Source: Lingula anatina
Taxonomy: Eukaryota > Brachiopoda > Lingulata > Lingulida > Lingulidae
NCBI RefSeq assembly: GCF_001039355.2
Contig: NW_019776125.1
Location: 36,169-100,168, forward strand
DNA: 64,000 nucleotides
Direction: 5' to 3'
Under the pieces are notes generated by a model, which was not told the origin of the DNA, ran no database searches, and saw only the letters and a list, made by a program, of their open reading frames with translations. Positions 11,601 to 25,400 of the stretch are shown here, piece by piece. Each line of letters starts with the position of its first letter. Position 1 is the stretch's first letter. The translations under genes and the position numbers were made by a program.

Positions 11601-14600
11601 AAAATGAATCTAATAAAAACTGCTGATGCAGTTAGCTGTAGGAAATAAGAAATATCAATCACATCAACCACGAAATAAGTTTATATTCATCCTGTGTAAA
11701 AGGTATCATACATCTTAATATACCACATATCCTTTGCCCTGATAAGACCATAAACTGTATCATAAATTAAACTGAGGAAATCAAACAACTGATAACTTAC
11801 TGATCTCAAGGCACACTTTTTGAAGGCAAGGTATTAGCTTATGGCAACCTTATTTTAAGATATACTGTCCATGATTTACCAACCAAATTTAACTTTCTTC
11901 AAGAAAATAGCAATGTTTTCTATTGGTGAAATGTTGCTCCACCCATACCTGTACTTGGATTCTGTTTTACCTTTATTTCTAAACATATGATTGGGAAAGA
12001 TACATAAGAAATATTGAGACATCTTCATATGTAGATAGTATACCTTTATATGATTAAACCAGCTAGGTAATCAAGCCATTCATGATTCCAATAAATTGTT
12101 TCTAAACAAGTAATAAGAATCATATATATAAATAATACAAATTGGCGATGAAAATGTTCAAAGTCTTGTTTCCCAAAGGATGCCTCTTTCATTGTTGAAA
12201 CTATAAAGCACTATATTAATTTTTAAAACTGTCTAATTTCAAGAATGCTTAAAAACTGACTGTATACAAAAAATCAAACAGAGCCAATATACTAAAGTAC
12301 ATTTATTAATCATAACAACAAAATATTGCAAATAGAAAATATCAATGAAGCTCCTTAATTCTCTCTCCATCATACTACATTTTCATTCAAAGACTCCCAT
12401 CCGTAATCGATCATTTTTATTTTTAAACAACAATCTAAATATAACTCAAAACAACAATTTGAAAGCAGTCGGGCCGCAGGTTCTACAGTGCTCTCACATT
12501 TCACTTCAAAAGAGTCTTTCATACACACTACAATGCTCTCTTTTCATGAATAGTTAACACTAACAATGTATGACCTCTCCAGCCACAATGGCTGACCCAG
12601 ATGAAGAGATTACAGAAAGTTGTTTACCAGTCTTATCTACTGTTACTAGGCACAGTAAACAGGTCTAGGAAAATGCATCATTTTTTACGTTTATACTCTT
12701 TAAAAATATTCAAAATAAAGATTTGGAGTCCTCGTTACAACAAAATTGGAAATAACTTATATAAATTTTAGGTAGCATTTTGTTATGAAAATGTACCTTG
12801 TATTTTCAATTGCCTGCACGGAAATCCTAAATATGCTAATGCCAGTGTTGAATAAAATCACATCAAAATTTATAAAATAGTTTTAAAACCTTGAGGCCAC
12901 TTAACTGCTTAATATTTGTACATTTTTACATTAATTTATAAATAAAAATCCTCACCTTTTTCAAATCCTCAGAAATGAATGAATGAATGAAATACTCCAA
13001 TGGCTTAAGAGTATTAATATCCAAAATTCAGCCTTATCGCATCTGGTATTGATAATCTGTTATTCTTCAAATTCCCAATCAAGAAATCAAGTAGTTTCCA
13101 ATGATTTTCAAGTATGTTTCTTAAAAACTGTAATCTATGCTTCCAGGAAAATAATATCACTTCCTACTTTCGGTGACGCTCCCGGTGTACTGATTCAATG
13201 GGCCAGCATGCTACCCAATATATATCAGCTGTTTACAATCACAACAGTCAATCACACACTGGAGTACAGTGCACTATAGTATTTATTTACACTGGTGTAC
13301 ACCTTACTATGATTGATAGAATGGTGCGTCTATTCAGCGGCACAGTGTGATTTGTTAACCTATTGTCCCTAATGTGTACTCGCTTTTTAAAATAGTAACT
13401 AGCCCAGAAAAAAGCCTTTATGTGTTAACCAGTTATTCAAACACCACAAATGGGATTAGATCCACAATTTCGCATTAGGTGTTTACTAAAATAAACATAG
13501 CGCAGTATTTAAAACTGGCAAATATTTGTCTCCAGAAGAAATCCATGACGTTGTGTGTGAAGAACATTTTCAGCGGGGGCCTAAAATAAATTTATTTAAA
13601 CTCAGATTGTCTGTGGACCTAGCACCTTTGGAGAAAGCAGGAAAAACAGGCACCTGGATGACTATTTACATTACCTGTTTGGACTGACACCACAAGAGAC
13701 CTTCTATTGGTACACGACGTCAGAATTATATTGTTAAATAACAATATCAATTAAAGCACATAGCCCTAACTTTATAATAGGGAAATTGTAGATGTGTAGC
13801 TTTCTTTGACAGTTTGTCTTAACAACAACTTTTTTGTTGTGTTTATTTTTTTGCTTTTTTTTTTCAGACATCTGTGCATAAGCAAAATGTGTGAGTTGCC
13901 TTTCTGTTTTGCACAAGATCAAATCTGAAAATTTTCTGTGATTGTTAAATAACAATTTTATTTAAAGCACATAGCAATTACTTTATACTAGGGAAATTAT
14001 AGATTTGCAGCTTTCTCTGACAGTTTGTCTTAACAACAACTTTTTTGTTGCGTTTATTTTTTCACTTTTTTTCCAGACATACATGCACAAATAAAATTTG
14101 AGAGCGATCTTTTTTGTTTTGCACAATGTCAGAACTGAACATTTTCTGTGATTGGAAAACGATCAAGAAGTCTGCATTGAAATTGCATGAAAATATCTTT
14201 AAATCATCATTAGAGTTGGACCCACTGTAGGTTTTAGTCTGATTCAAGTTACAACATAATCATGTACAATCTTTAAAAACCAACCAAATTAAAACAAGGA
14301 TATTGAATTTGTACACTTGATGTTATTAAACTCATTTTTCTGAAATCATACCTGTACCAAATTTTAGTTTTGTTACTGATAGAACACTGCCAATTTTGTA
14401 CTGGTGCAGGACTACCCACAAAAAGGCCCACATATTACATGTAGATAATATCAGCAACAATTTTTTAATTGATTTTTTTCTACCCTTATATCATTATTCA
14501 ATTATTAAAAAAAAAAAACTTACAGAAACAGCACCTACATGTATTTTCGAGATTTTAGTACATAAAAATAGCACAATCTCAGAAAAACAATGTTCTAGAA

Positions 14601-14721
14601 ATGTTACTGTCAGTTTAATCTCTTGTTCCAGTGCTGTAGGATGTTGAATGCCAACTTTCAAAATATCCTTCAAGACAAATTTACATGGACAGTAAGTGAA
14701 TGTTAAGTCTATACATTTCCT

Positions 14722-14762
<41 letters not shown>

Positions 14763-15619
14763 CAAAATGTGGCCAAAATAGGCATTATAACATATAGTGA
14801 AGGGGCAGTCAAGTCTCATTATGACCTGGCACCTACCAGTAATAGAACTCAAATTACTGTTTATCTCAGACAAATCGAAAGGATCAATGCATAATTTTTT
14901 CTATGGTATTAGTTAAAATTGCCATGAGCATTACCCAACTCTAATATCTTCATATAAATCTGACAAATTATCCCGTATCAAAGTATGTAAGTTATGAAGA
15001 AACTTACTGTAACTGTACAGTAACTTCAACCAGGACCCTAAGACATGCAAGAGATCTGATAATTCTGAACCACATTCTGCTCAGGGGTCACTGAAGATCA
15101 GCATATATTTACTTCAAAATTCAACCAACTTCAGAAAAAAAATTCTTCCCAGATTATAGCAACTTGACTCTAGTTGTCTTAACTTTAAAATGGGAAGTTA
15201 GAGCTTTAAAATGTTACGGAGAAAATTGCAAATTAAAAAAAAATACTTAATGTAACACTGAATTAATTAACTGAAAAAGCTGAATAGTTTAAAATTTAAT
15301 TAAAAACAGAAATATAGATCTAAGTCTGCAGTTAATATAAATAATTCATAAAATCAGGTATTAAACTAAATATCAGATTAATCTCAAAAGGTGACATTAA
15401 CACCCTTTAAGCAGGTGGCATATCTTGAAAAGACCGACTACCTCCTCAATTTTAATCAACAAAAGCAACTTTAAAGTTGTAAATATTAAAAAAGAAATAC
15501 ACATTTTAGCATGAAGCATTAACAAACAATTCCTAGAACAAGAAAGATAAGTAAAATTTCAAACCATAATATAAAACAAACTTCTGGAACTTGAATGTTT
15601 CTCACCTGTCCACTTCCAT
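2675..15619 (-). CDS. NSUN7: NSUN7-like NOP2/Sun RNA m5C methyltransferase homologue (10 coding exons)
   Basis: Exons in transcript order: 15606-15655 (ATG at 15619), 9193-9560, 7268-7326, 6230-6513, 5612-5801, 5078-5288, 4553-4696, 4017-4118, 3600-3865 and 2675-3091. All junctions are GT-AG and in phase, giving 684 aa (human NSUN7 is 718). The family match rests on collinear blocks: RLTFELSFATLKYQ, NDFQNRKFQQR, LARNRIKYNALSIESLLP, DKSSCLGPHSIKAV, SKSGISNPVDFIVNE, and KDVLARARAMGILGG near the end. NSUN proteins transfer a methyl group from SAM to cytosine C5 in RNA, using one Cys in motif IV and one in motif VI. Here the motif IV region keeps a Cys (AKCS), but motif VI reads YTTHS where human NSUN7 has YCTCS, so the nucleophile is His (codon 3831-3833). 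The SAM core is also degenerate, as is usual for NSUN7. The tail is basic (RKKSPKRAKSS). The family call is firm; activity is doubtful. Confidence 0.9.
6534..6720 (+). repeat. Dispersed repeat, copy 1
   Basis: It shares gagcaaaaatgttcatta, then aagagggtc, a tggc..gctata block, caacatctactca and taatgaagg with 57928-58140, in the same order and orientation. It lies in an NSUN7 intron. No TIR or tRNA boxes were recognised. Confidence 0.65.
13731..14153. repeat. Two-copy tandem duplication (about 211-bp unit)
   Basis: The units start at 13731 and 13942, each with ttgttaaata(acaat). They share aaagcacatag, gacagtttgtcttaacaaca and ttttgcacaa at matching spacing. The copies have diverged, so the duplication is not recent. 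Confidence 0.8.
14728..14760. repeat. (TA)n microsatellite
   Basis: A run of about sixteen AT units in an NSUN7 intron. Confidence 0.9.
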
Positions 15620-16447
15620 ATTGAAACCAACAGCATTCAGCTGGATACGTTTCACCTGTCAGAAGTCCAATACAAAAGTATTAAAATGAGACACTGGCAT
15701 GCGTGCCATTGACTTCTACACCCAAGTGCTATCCAACAAGTCCACAAGGGCCCTCAAATGTATGTATATCTTCACGTCTAATATTGACTTCTTTCTAACA
15801 ACTCCCTTCCATACCGCAGGTCGCACAATGCCATATGCAGGCCTTTTGCTACAGCTTTTCTCTTAATAGATGTATATTTATAAAAACACCCACTTCAAAG
15901 AGAACTTCCCGCGTATGTCTACAATGGTTCTTAGACTGAGATTAAAAATGTCGTCTTTTATTGTTAGCATCAATGTGTCTATAGGCACAGATGCAACTGT
16001 TCTCTGGATGAAGATTAAAAAGCTCCAATAGTAAAGCACCCCATTGTTTCCCGGGCGGCCATCTACTTGAGTGTTTTACTTTTAGCTATTGATGTAATGG
16101 CATTATACACCTGTGTTAGCTTTCACATTCATCAAGACGCGAGACTTAGCAAAGTTATTTTCAGTCAGTCAATTGTTGGATAGATTTCATCACAATTTCC
16201 TTCGAGGCAGCACGTATCATTTTCAATGCTGCTTCCTGCTACATCCTTTCCATACACTTACTAGAAAGCATTGCAGGCCATGGACAGGGTTAGTTTCACA
16301 AAACTAGTTTTAAAATAAATTCTGGGAAGTGGATGATTTGGATGCAAAACTTAATACATTTAGACTGCTACAGAGAAGCCTGGACTGGTATTTAATATCT
16401 TTTCCCTCCTACCCCCCCCCCCCCCTCCCAAAAAAAAAAAAAAAAAA

Positions 16448-16470
16448 NNNNNNNNNNNNNNNNNNNNNNN
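16448..16470. other. Assembly gap (23 N)
   Basis: The Ns lie between homopolymer tracts (poly-C then poly-A on both sides). The similar flanks suggest slippage or a collapsed repeat. Confidence 0.98.
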
Positions 16471-16484
16471 GTATTTAAAATTTT

Positions 16485-16517
<33 letters not shown>

Positions 16518-18449
16518 AAAAAAAGAATAAATAAATAAATAAATATATAAATTTTGGACAAATGTGTTAACAGGTTCCATGGACAGAATTGACAGGCAAA
16601 ATAAATATCCATGCCAAACCTTTTTTTTTTTTTTTATGTCCAGTTTAATAATTTTTAAGTCTGGATACCGAAGCAATGCTAAATTGCAAACACATTATTG
16701 GGTGTTGCCATTGTTTAATGGGCTGTCCAACTTAATTATGGTGACTACAGAGAACATATTTTTTAAATATTTAATATCCCACACAATTTCAAGGTTCATC
16801 TATCAAGTGTTCAACAGATGCTCCATCATTATACAGTTTAAAATGCATTGTTTCATGGGGTATTTAATTTGGGTCAGAAAGAAGGCAAGATTTCAATATA
16901 ACAAATAAAATCAAGCTTGTTTTGTCTAGAGCAATGCTGGACAGAAATGATAAAATTCCTGTTTTTGTGGACATGATTTGCACATACTCACATTACTAAT
17001 GAGGATATTTTCTGTTTTCAAAACAAATTCTTGTTATATAGTCAAATATAAACATAACATTCTCAGTATTTATAGCCTTATTTGTAAATATTTTATCTTA
17101 ATTTGTACTTTAAATGGGCCAGCCATGCAAGAAGCAGCAGAGAGAAGACTAGGAATATATTTATCTGATTGAGACATGATTGCCGCTTTGACTGTCTCTC
17201 AATATGTAAAAAGCCATATGCAAGTATACTTTAACTTTGATAACTCACACAAATAATGTTTTACAGGCAATATCCATCCACCTATTTTTATACTGATTAC
17301 CCAAAGGATCTGTTCGGTCCTGTAATAGACTATAAAAATGCCAGTGCATAAAGTAGTGTTTAGACATATAATATGTCTCCATTTTTTCTATCTATACAAA
17401 TTGAACTTTACAAATTCCCTGGATAACTTAACTAAAGGAAAATTTTCAGCTCCATTTTAACAATCATTCCACATGCGGCTTTATTATACCTGGCACATTT
17501 AATTGCAATCTTTTTAAAAAATATTTTTGAACGTTTAAAAAAGAACCAAATCACTGTGTGTGAATAGGCCTATAAAAACCTCTTGCCTGCTCACAATGCG
17601 ATCAATAAATGCATTAGATACGAACATTATCAGTTACATGTTGTTGTGCATATGTAAGCCCTAATGGTCGACTACAATGCTGTAGCTATGGGCTGTTTCT
17701 CAGGATCAAATGGAATGTTATAATTAACCACTGTGTTACAATTCAGCACGTTAGTGGCATGTATTTGTATATGGATCGGGTTCAGGAAACGAAGGAAATG
17801 CAGAAAGTATTAAGAATTGCGCCAACTGGAAATTTAATATTTTACCTCCAGGGAGTAATAATACTTTATGTAAATTGTCTCTGGCAGTAAATAAAAACTT
17901 TATTTGTAGTTTTAGAATGAATAAGGTGAACCTGACATTGACTGAGGGAAGTGTAAAAAAAGATCAAAATCTACTTTATGGGCAGCTACAGGCCAATAGT
18001 TCACCAGTACTAATACCTTTTAAGAAACCCTTTCCAATATATTCAATTATAACAGAAAACAAACTTGCAGATAAATGGAAAAGGTAGAGGGAACGGATAA
18101 AAAAAAGTTCATTAAAAGTAAGGTAACCATTTTAAATTGTAAACACCTCACTTTTTCTTATATTTTACTAATTCAAGTTTAATCATCCTTAGACTCTTCT
18201 GACAAGAGGCAAAATCACTTTTCAAACATTTTGAATCAATACTCCTTTATATAATTAACAATTTTCGTCGGGGAGGGGGGAGGGGAGAGGAAGAGGATTA
18301 TAAATTTATTCATATCTTGAGTAATTACTGTACAACGGTAATGTTATTCATATATGTACATACCTGAACAGACAAAAAGTGATATCAGTTCCTCCTAGGT
18401 ATATCATGTATGTCTTAGCATCAAAGAGTGTGTCAATCTCACTATAACA

Positions 18450-18455
18450 TTATTA

Positions 18456-18489
<34 letters not shown>
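18450..18489. repeat. (TTA)n microsatellite
   Basis: ATT/TTA trinucleotide units repeat over about 40 bp. Confidence 0.85.
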
Positions 18490-18492
<3 letters not shown>

Positions 18493-20181
18493 ACTGCAGC
18501 AATAAAAGATAAGTGAATAAAAAATCTAGCACTATGATAATAGTGTTATTTCTTTTGCAAACAATTATTATTATTAACATGATTTCTATTTCAAAGAAAT
18601 TTAACAGCTTACTGACACTGATAAAGAAAATATGTATATATATTATATCAGACAGGTTGAATAAAAAATTTAAAAGGCAATTACCTTTAGTGTGGATTAC
18701 TATATGGTGATGAAAACCTGCCTTGCTCTTTGTTCCTAATCACTTGATTCATCTAAATCTCTGCTATTCAAATATGTTAGTTGTCTTCAGCAGATAAATC
18801 CTTAAAAGAAAAACAACCCAAATGATATAAATGTTGTTACCAGTGCAAAAGCATTCCGTATGAAATGAGTCCAAACAAATGTTGTTGGATATCAAAACTG
18901 ACAACCTAGGCTTTTAGATGTGCCAATGAATTGTAACTGACAGCTTTATATGCCGTACGATCTTAACTGTCGGAAACAATAGTCTTTTGTACTGGAGTTC
19001 ATGCTGTTAATCCTAGTAACATGTAAACATTTGTTTTAATTACATCACTAATACTACAGATATTCATATTAGTTGGATTACAAAGAAAATGTGTATTCAC
19101 AGGCCTGAATTTGCATACATGTCAATATTTTTAAAATCTATATGTATTTAATTCCTTAGTTTTCATGACTGATGGGAATATTTTGACACTGTACTTTACA
19201 ACCTTAGCATGACCTTCATCAAACGAATAATATTATATAACAGCTTAATTCCACTGATCAAGAAATGGTTTTTCATCAAAAAAAAAATTAGTATATGCAG
19301 GTTGACAAGTTCAATATACGTAGAATCTTTTACACATAAATTATTTTCTATTTTGGTATAAATATGAAATTTGCACTGTCATTATTTTTAGAATACATGT
19401 ATGAATGAATATCTATTTATTTTGAAATTCACTGTCCTGATCAACAGATATTGTTGACATTTCCTTTTGATATGTTCAGAAAACTTCAGTCAAAACGATT
19501 CAGTGTCATTTAAAAACAAATTTGAAAACGTTTCAATCAAAATAGTTCAAAGCATTCAATACATGTACAAGGAATGGGTCAAGTAATGATTCATGAGTAG
19601 GAAAATATAGCATTTTTATTTGAGGAAAACTAGTTTTGGCTCGAAAATCCCAGATAGGACTCATTGACAGTTATCAACTTCAAGATTTTAAATAACTTTA
19701 CTCCTAATATTCAATCTTACCTGTTACAAAACCTTCAGTGTTTATAATACTCCATGAAGCAGTCAATCAATCCCTTGTTCTCAAACATCCGATGTTTTAT
19801 CTATAAATTTGCGCGAACCCTGTAATCGGAGGAAATCAAAACTGTAGCTTGTGGCCCTAATGACAAAATCAATGACATCACGAACTTATTGGCATTTGTG
19901 TCTTTGATTCTTAAATAACACTCTATTGATCTGATTAAGTAGCTTATGTTCTTGATGCATCGTATATGAAGTTTACAACCAATTTACGTCGAATCTATGT
20001 TATTGTAATTGTAAATTGATATAATATTATTTTGTGAATTTTTCACATAGATCTACGAGTTAAATGAACCTAGCGTTGATATAAAGACTTATAATTTATT
20101 GATATTCTCCAGCCAGGCCGGCAGCAACTGGAAGAGTAACAAAGCATTTGCCCAAACCCTACAAACTTGTTAAATACTCAC

Positions 20182-20240
20182 TCTTTCTGTAGATCTGGAG
20201 GCATGTTTCCCCAAAACTAATTGTTGAAACAAACTTTTTT
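20182..20240 (-). other. Candidate 5' UTR first exon of the NSUN7-like gene, with a short uORF
   Basis: A donor-like AGA/GTGAGTA lies at 20182 on the minus strand. An ATG at 20204 opens a short reading frame. Joined to the exon at 15606-15655, this frame meets TGA after eight codons, before the main ATG at 15619. That would make it an upstream ORF rather than the protein start. A second possible untranslated exon lies at about 19723-19825, between gattacag/GGTTC and AACAG/GTAAGA. Both are inferred from splice signals only. Confidence 0.3.
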
Positions 20241-20268
20241 AGCGCAAAACAGTATTTCTGTATGCTTG

Positions 20269-20276
20269 TGACGTCA
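20269..20276. promoter_or_regulatory. Perfect palindromic CRE (TGACGTCA)
   Basis: The sequence reads TGACGTCA. It lies about 30-90 bp upstream of the candidate first exon of the NSUN7-like gene. CREB/CREM/ATF factors bind this motif. A role for this copy is inferred from position alone. Confidence 0.45.
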
Positions 20277-22431
20277 TCAAGCAAGAGGTGACGGATCGGT
20301 ATTTCTGCCTTTTTATAATATATTATTGGTTGACTCAAAAATGTTATTTTACTACTTTATGGTTGTAATTTGCATTTTTACAAGTCCTTTAACTAAAATT
20401 ACAAGAACTGCAGGTTGATATTCAATATGCTGTTAAAATAAAATCACAAGCATGAGGATTGCGTCTCGCTGAGACGTATTGCGATAGGTGAGAAAAATGA
20501 GCATTCTCACACCGGGGGCACTTCTGGTTGTGTTTGGCCACGTAAAACGCTGTTAGAGGCCTACCTTGAAAAACGATGTTCTTGGCATGTTAAAATGAGT
20601 AATTAAGAATTTAAAGAAGGCAATTATAGACTTGGGTCATTTTGAAAACTATAGGCAACTTATGTTTATGGCTGTAAATCATGCTTTTAAGAATATGGAA
20701 ATGTTCTCAAACTCGATTTTGGCAGTTTTCTAAAAACCGTAAAATTTAAAGGCAGCGCATTGTTTTGCTTCGAAGCAGCAAGAAAAATGCAGCAATATTT
20801 ATTTGTTCATTTGGATGGATCTGCTTAATTCAAATGACATGATATATTTACTGAATTATTGGTAGGCTTCTTCACATTACAAATTAACATAAATGCCTTA
20901 TTTTTTGGTAGACCGCCAACCACGATTATAGGCCGTACATGTTTGGTGTGCCCAGCCATGGATTTTGGCTTGTGCCTCATTTCCTACAGATGTTTCATTC
21001 TCTTTATACAGAACAGCGGCCGATTTGTGGAGGGGGTAGGCCTAAGGGTTCTCCGCCCCCCCCCCTCCCCCTCGATTTCTTGAAATAGGAATTTTGACTA
21101 AGAATAGGTCTAAACCGTGATAAATGGCACCGTTCATCCTGTGAAATAACGAAACCCGCCCCGATCCCCACGGCCGGATCCGCCCCTGCCATCACTGAAT
21201 GACCCATTATTTAATTGTAGGTGGATAAAGAAACGCCCCTGCTTTATTCAAATATATAAATGCTGTGCTTCAGATTCGTAGCTACATTGCTTTTATTTGA
21301 AATATATATAAACAACTGAACAATAATCATGGACAGTTATGTATTTCCCCTGTTACTAGTTTGTTCACTTTAAATTAGAACTTGGGAACGTCTCAAAGCT
21401 TTCAAAGCTGTGATTCCTTTGAAATCTCTCTCGTCCACTGCTGTTTGCACATTTGACATTAATAACGGCATACGTAATTTCTGTTCACACGAAGACAGAT
21501 ATGTAGGGGGGTCTATTTAAAAGAAAATGTTGAGTTCGGTTCCCGCTCTCTTCCAAAAAAGCCAACAAGGATCTTGTAGTGTCCAATAAGACGTATATAA
21601 TGCTAACTCAAAGAAGGTACGTGATTGACAATCTTAAGTTTATTACTTATTCTGTTATATTACTATGGAATATTACACAGTATACTCTTCATAATAATGT
21701 TCAATATGAAGCTTATGTTTGCAGATATAAATCCTTACAATATGAACAATGTCCAGTGAATTATTTGAAATGTTTAAATATTTTACAGTATGAAGATTTT
21801 TGTATATAAACAAATATGCAATCACAAATTAAAATGTGTATAGGCCTATATCACTTTTCTGCTATGTACATGTAAATTCTGAAACTCACATGAAGCTAAA
21901 TTCACACAGAAGCTCAAGATAATCAGGAAACTAACCAACACACATGTCATGTGAAATAAAAAACTTGGGCTTTCATTAAATGTGTGCAAGCTTAAAAGGG
22001 ACATGCAAAATTTGTGTCATTGAAGTGACAACACTGACCATCACCAGCCAGTGTTGACGTGCATCTATTTACCCTACCTATGCACACCAAAATAGCCCAG
22101 GGCATTCAGTACCTCAGTACCTGGGGCGTATTTCACGAGCACATATCAGCAGGTAACATGCCTCAGAGGTGTAGTTACTACGTGCATATATTGTTATGAT
22201 TGTCCTGTGTGTAAAAAAACAAAGACAAAATGGCAGGATTATCGACATCCTAACTTGGTAGTTTAAGTCCTTTGTATCTGTGACAGAGAGGGGAATTCGC
22301 TCCTGTGAGAAGAAAAAGAACACTAGTTTGCCAATCCGTGTATACCAAAAAGTATGATATTCCAAAACACATCACCAGAGCAATTAACATTAAGTGTGGG
22401 AAGGGGTTGCAATGAACCCTTCTAGGCAGAT

Positions 22432-25400
22432 TTATTCAGGATAAATTCCGACGAGACCAAATGCTCCCTCTGGAGCTATATCGTGCTCCAGACCTGGCAT
22501 TGCTGTAAGTTTTTCAGCAAGTCTTCTTTGTACTGTCTTATTCAAGCTGTAATAGCAACCAATTAATAATTGTTTAAGACAAGGTAGATTTGTGCTAGTC
22601 AGCGAATCAATAAGATGATCAACGCTGTTCCCAATGAAGTTATCTGAAATGCGTAAAATTTGCAGTTCTCGCCACTGTTTAAGATTACCTGAAAGAACTT
22701 TCATTGCAGGCGCCATGTCTCCAAATAATCCAATATCGCAACCACTTATATCTAGAAATTTCATGTTCAAATTTCTAAGTTTAAGGAAAAACTTTTTCAG
22801 GGTAGTTGAAATGCCAATTTCGCAAAGCCCCATGTGTTTACGATTCCCAGAAATGTCAAGATATTGCAACCTAGGTATTTGATGCAAGTTGTCTGTAAGT
22901 GACTTCAGTCCTACGGGTGTTATGTCAGTGCATTTAAGCCCAAGTCGTTCTAAGCTAGGCAAATGCCTCAGCTGCGAGGCCAGGTTGCAAAGGGTGTCAA
23001 TTAAAATTATGTGTCTCTTCGGTAAGCCGTCAAAAAACACATTACCTACTTGTACTGTGAATGGGTCCGTCCCATATTCTAAGCAAGTAATTCTTACAGA
23101 CTGGGACTCCTTATTAAATTTCATACATGTTTCGCATTCAGCCAAGACTGTGTCTGACAGATCCAGTGTAAGAAGGTTGACCATGCTCTTTGTAGACACC
23201 AGTTGGAACATATCTACCAGGTGTTGGAGGGGAGGAGGGCAGAACCTGACAAGCAACGTCTCCAGACATGGGAATGGAGGCTCAAGTGACAGAAACAATT
23301 CCAAGTTGCTTCGATGCACTTCTAGATATATCAAACTTCTCATGGAACTTCCTGACAAGATCCTCGAGTTTGGATGTGCACATTTGTTTTCTAAACAACC
23401 ATCTTTGTAATATTGAGTGTCTGACAATAACAATTTCTTCAAGGAGGGAAAGATAGTATGGTGGTGTAATTTGTGAATTCTGGCATCTAATGTGGACGTC
23501 ATGGCAAAATGAGTGATCTGATGAGCATATTGCAATATTTTATCTGCTGCCTGGGGATAAATACCACGTATGTGAAAATCAAAGAGATGATTCAGCCATT
23601 GCATGTGTTGATGGGTTACAACATGATTGTTTGTCAACATTTCAGTTATAAGGCGTATAAACAAAGGGTTACAGTCTGAATCTATATTCCACTTTTCTAC
23701 AAAATATGCAGTCTTAAAATCTGCATCTTTGTCTGTTACGCTGTGCAAATGAGAAAAGATCACTGCTGCTACCTCTGAGGACAGGCCACATACAAATTGT
23801 ATGACATTTGCCATATCTTGGAACCGCTCTAAAGAGTTAATATGGCCTAAAAATGTCTCAATTGGCTCTGAGTGAGACCTATCCTTACAACTTTCAACTA
23901 AGTGCTTGGCAGCAAAATATTCCTGAATGGTCTTATGAATAAACGAAAAGCTTGATTTGTGGGCCTTTGTCCTTATGCTACTAAGTTTTAAACGAGACAT
24001 GATACCTGTGTGGAAAATCTGTTCCCCCAAATCCTTAATGCTTGAATTAGTTTCATCAAATACAAGGTTACCGAAAAGAAGGCCATCAAAAGCAATTTTA
24101 CCGATAATATTTGTCTTTTCTGATAGATAACATTTTGCCGTTTCTGGATTTTCTTGACGGGCTACATATCTGTCCGAAATTAGAGTTACAAGTTCTTGAT
24201 AAAGAACTGTGAGGGAGTTGGGCATTTGTTCTGCAGTTTCTTCATCCCATAAAATGCATATAAAGAGTAACAGTAACGGGGTGGGTGATATGGATAGATG
24301 AAATTTCTTCACATACTGCACAACTGACTCGTGATAACCTGGATCTCTACCTGTGAAATGGTTTTGGATAAATTTGACAATTTCATCCGCGGACATGTCG
24401 TTGATTTCAACATGCATGTCACTGGGCCTATGTTTGGACAACTCGTGTGCTTTCCATGGGCGTGAGGTGACAATTACTGTTACACTAGCAAGTACCTCCC
24501 CTTTTATCAGTTTGGATATGTTATTCTGTGGGTTGGCATGATTATATTCATCATAGCCATCTAAAATTATGATGATTCTTTCAGCATTAGAATGAATGTA
24601 CTTAAACAAAGCTTCATCTGATATTTCAAGAGAAGGGTCTATCAGCTGATCTTTGATTGATTCAAGCAGGGTTTGGTCTTTGTCAAGAAACCTTAACCTG
24701 ATTAGAAACAGAAGTGACACATCTTCAAGATAAGAGTTATCTTTTGTTCCCGAATTCTCGCCACTTGAACCACTAGCGCCACTTTGCACCTTAGATCTTG
24801 CCCAATCGACTGCCATTTTTGCAGCAACTGTTGATTTGCCACAGCCAGCTTTACCTCTGATAATGATTCTTTTCTTTCTGATGTGTGGCTTGAAGATATC
24901 CTGGTAAGACCTAAGAGGAACCTTCTTGAGGTCACCACCTTTCTTTTGTTCTTGGATGAGAGACAGATCGACAAACACGTCGTCAATGTTCATGGTGTCG
25001 GTATCATCCCAGGGGATCCGCGGCACACAGCTCATCTCACGGTTGTATCTTTCTGCCAGGTGGTTTTGAAGCAATGTCAGCTGCTCATCTGAAATGATTA
25101 ACAAATNACTAGCGCCACTTTGCACCTTAGATCTTGCCCAATCGACTGCCATTTTTGCAGCAACTGTTGATTTGCCACAGCCAGCTTTACCTCTGATAAT
25201 GATTCTTTTCTTTCTGATGTGTGGCTTGAAGATATCCTGGTAAGACCTAAGAGGAACCTTCTCGGGGACACCACCTTTCTTTTGTTCTTGGATGAGAGAC
25301 AGATCGACAAACACGTCGTCAATGTTCATGGTGTCGGTATCATCCCAGGGGATCCGCGGCACACAGCTCATCTCACGGTTGTATCTTTCTGCCAGGTGGT

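Larger units (their letters stand above)
9561..15605 (-). other. Long intron of the NSUN7-like gene
   Basis: About 6 kb of AT-rich intron between coding exons 1 and 2. It contains the tandem duplication at 13731-14153. I see no further coding exon or recognisable element. Confidence 0.6.
15656..22431. other. Region upstream of NSUN7 coding exon 1, to the NLR gene
   Basis: It contains candidate NSUN7 5' exons (19723-19825 and 20182-20240), the gap at 16448-16470 flanked by poly-C/poly-A, a (TTA)n run near 18450-18489, and a GC-rich repeat-like stretch at about 20990-21200 with C-runs. I see no protein-coding exon other than short chance frames. Confidence 0.5.

Noticed and set aside
20990-21200. 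GC-rich stretch with C-runs as a CpG promoter or gene
   Set aside because: It reads like a decayed repeat with homopolymers. No exon signals, and both strands give only chance frames.
22634-23456. Plus-strand frames opposite the NLR gene
   Set aside because: Antisense shadows of a well-supported coding exon.
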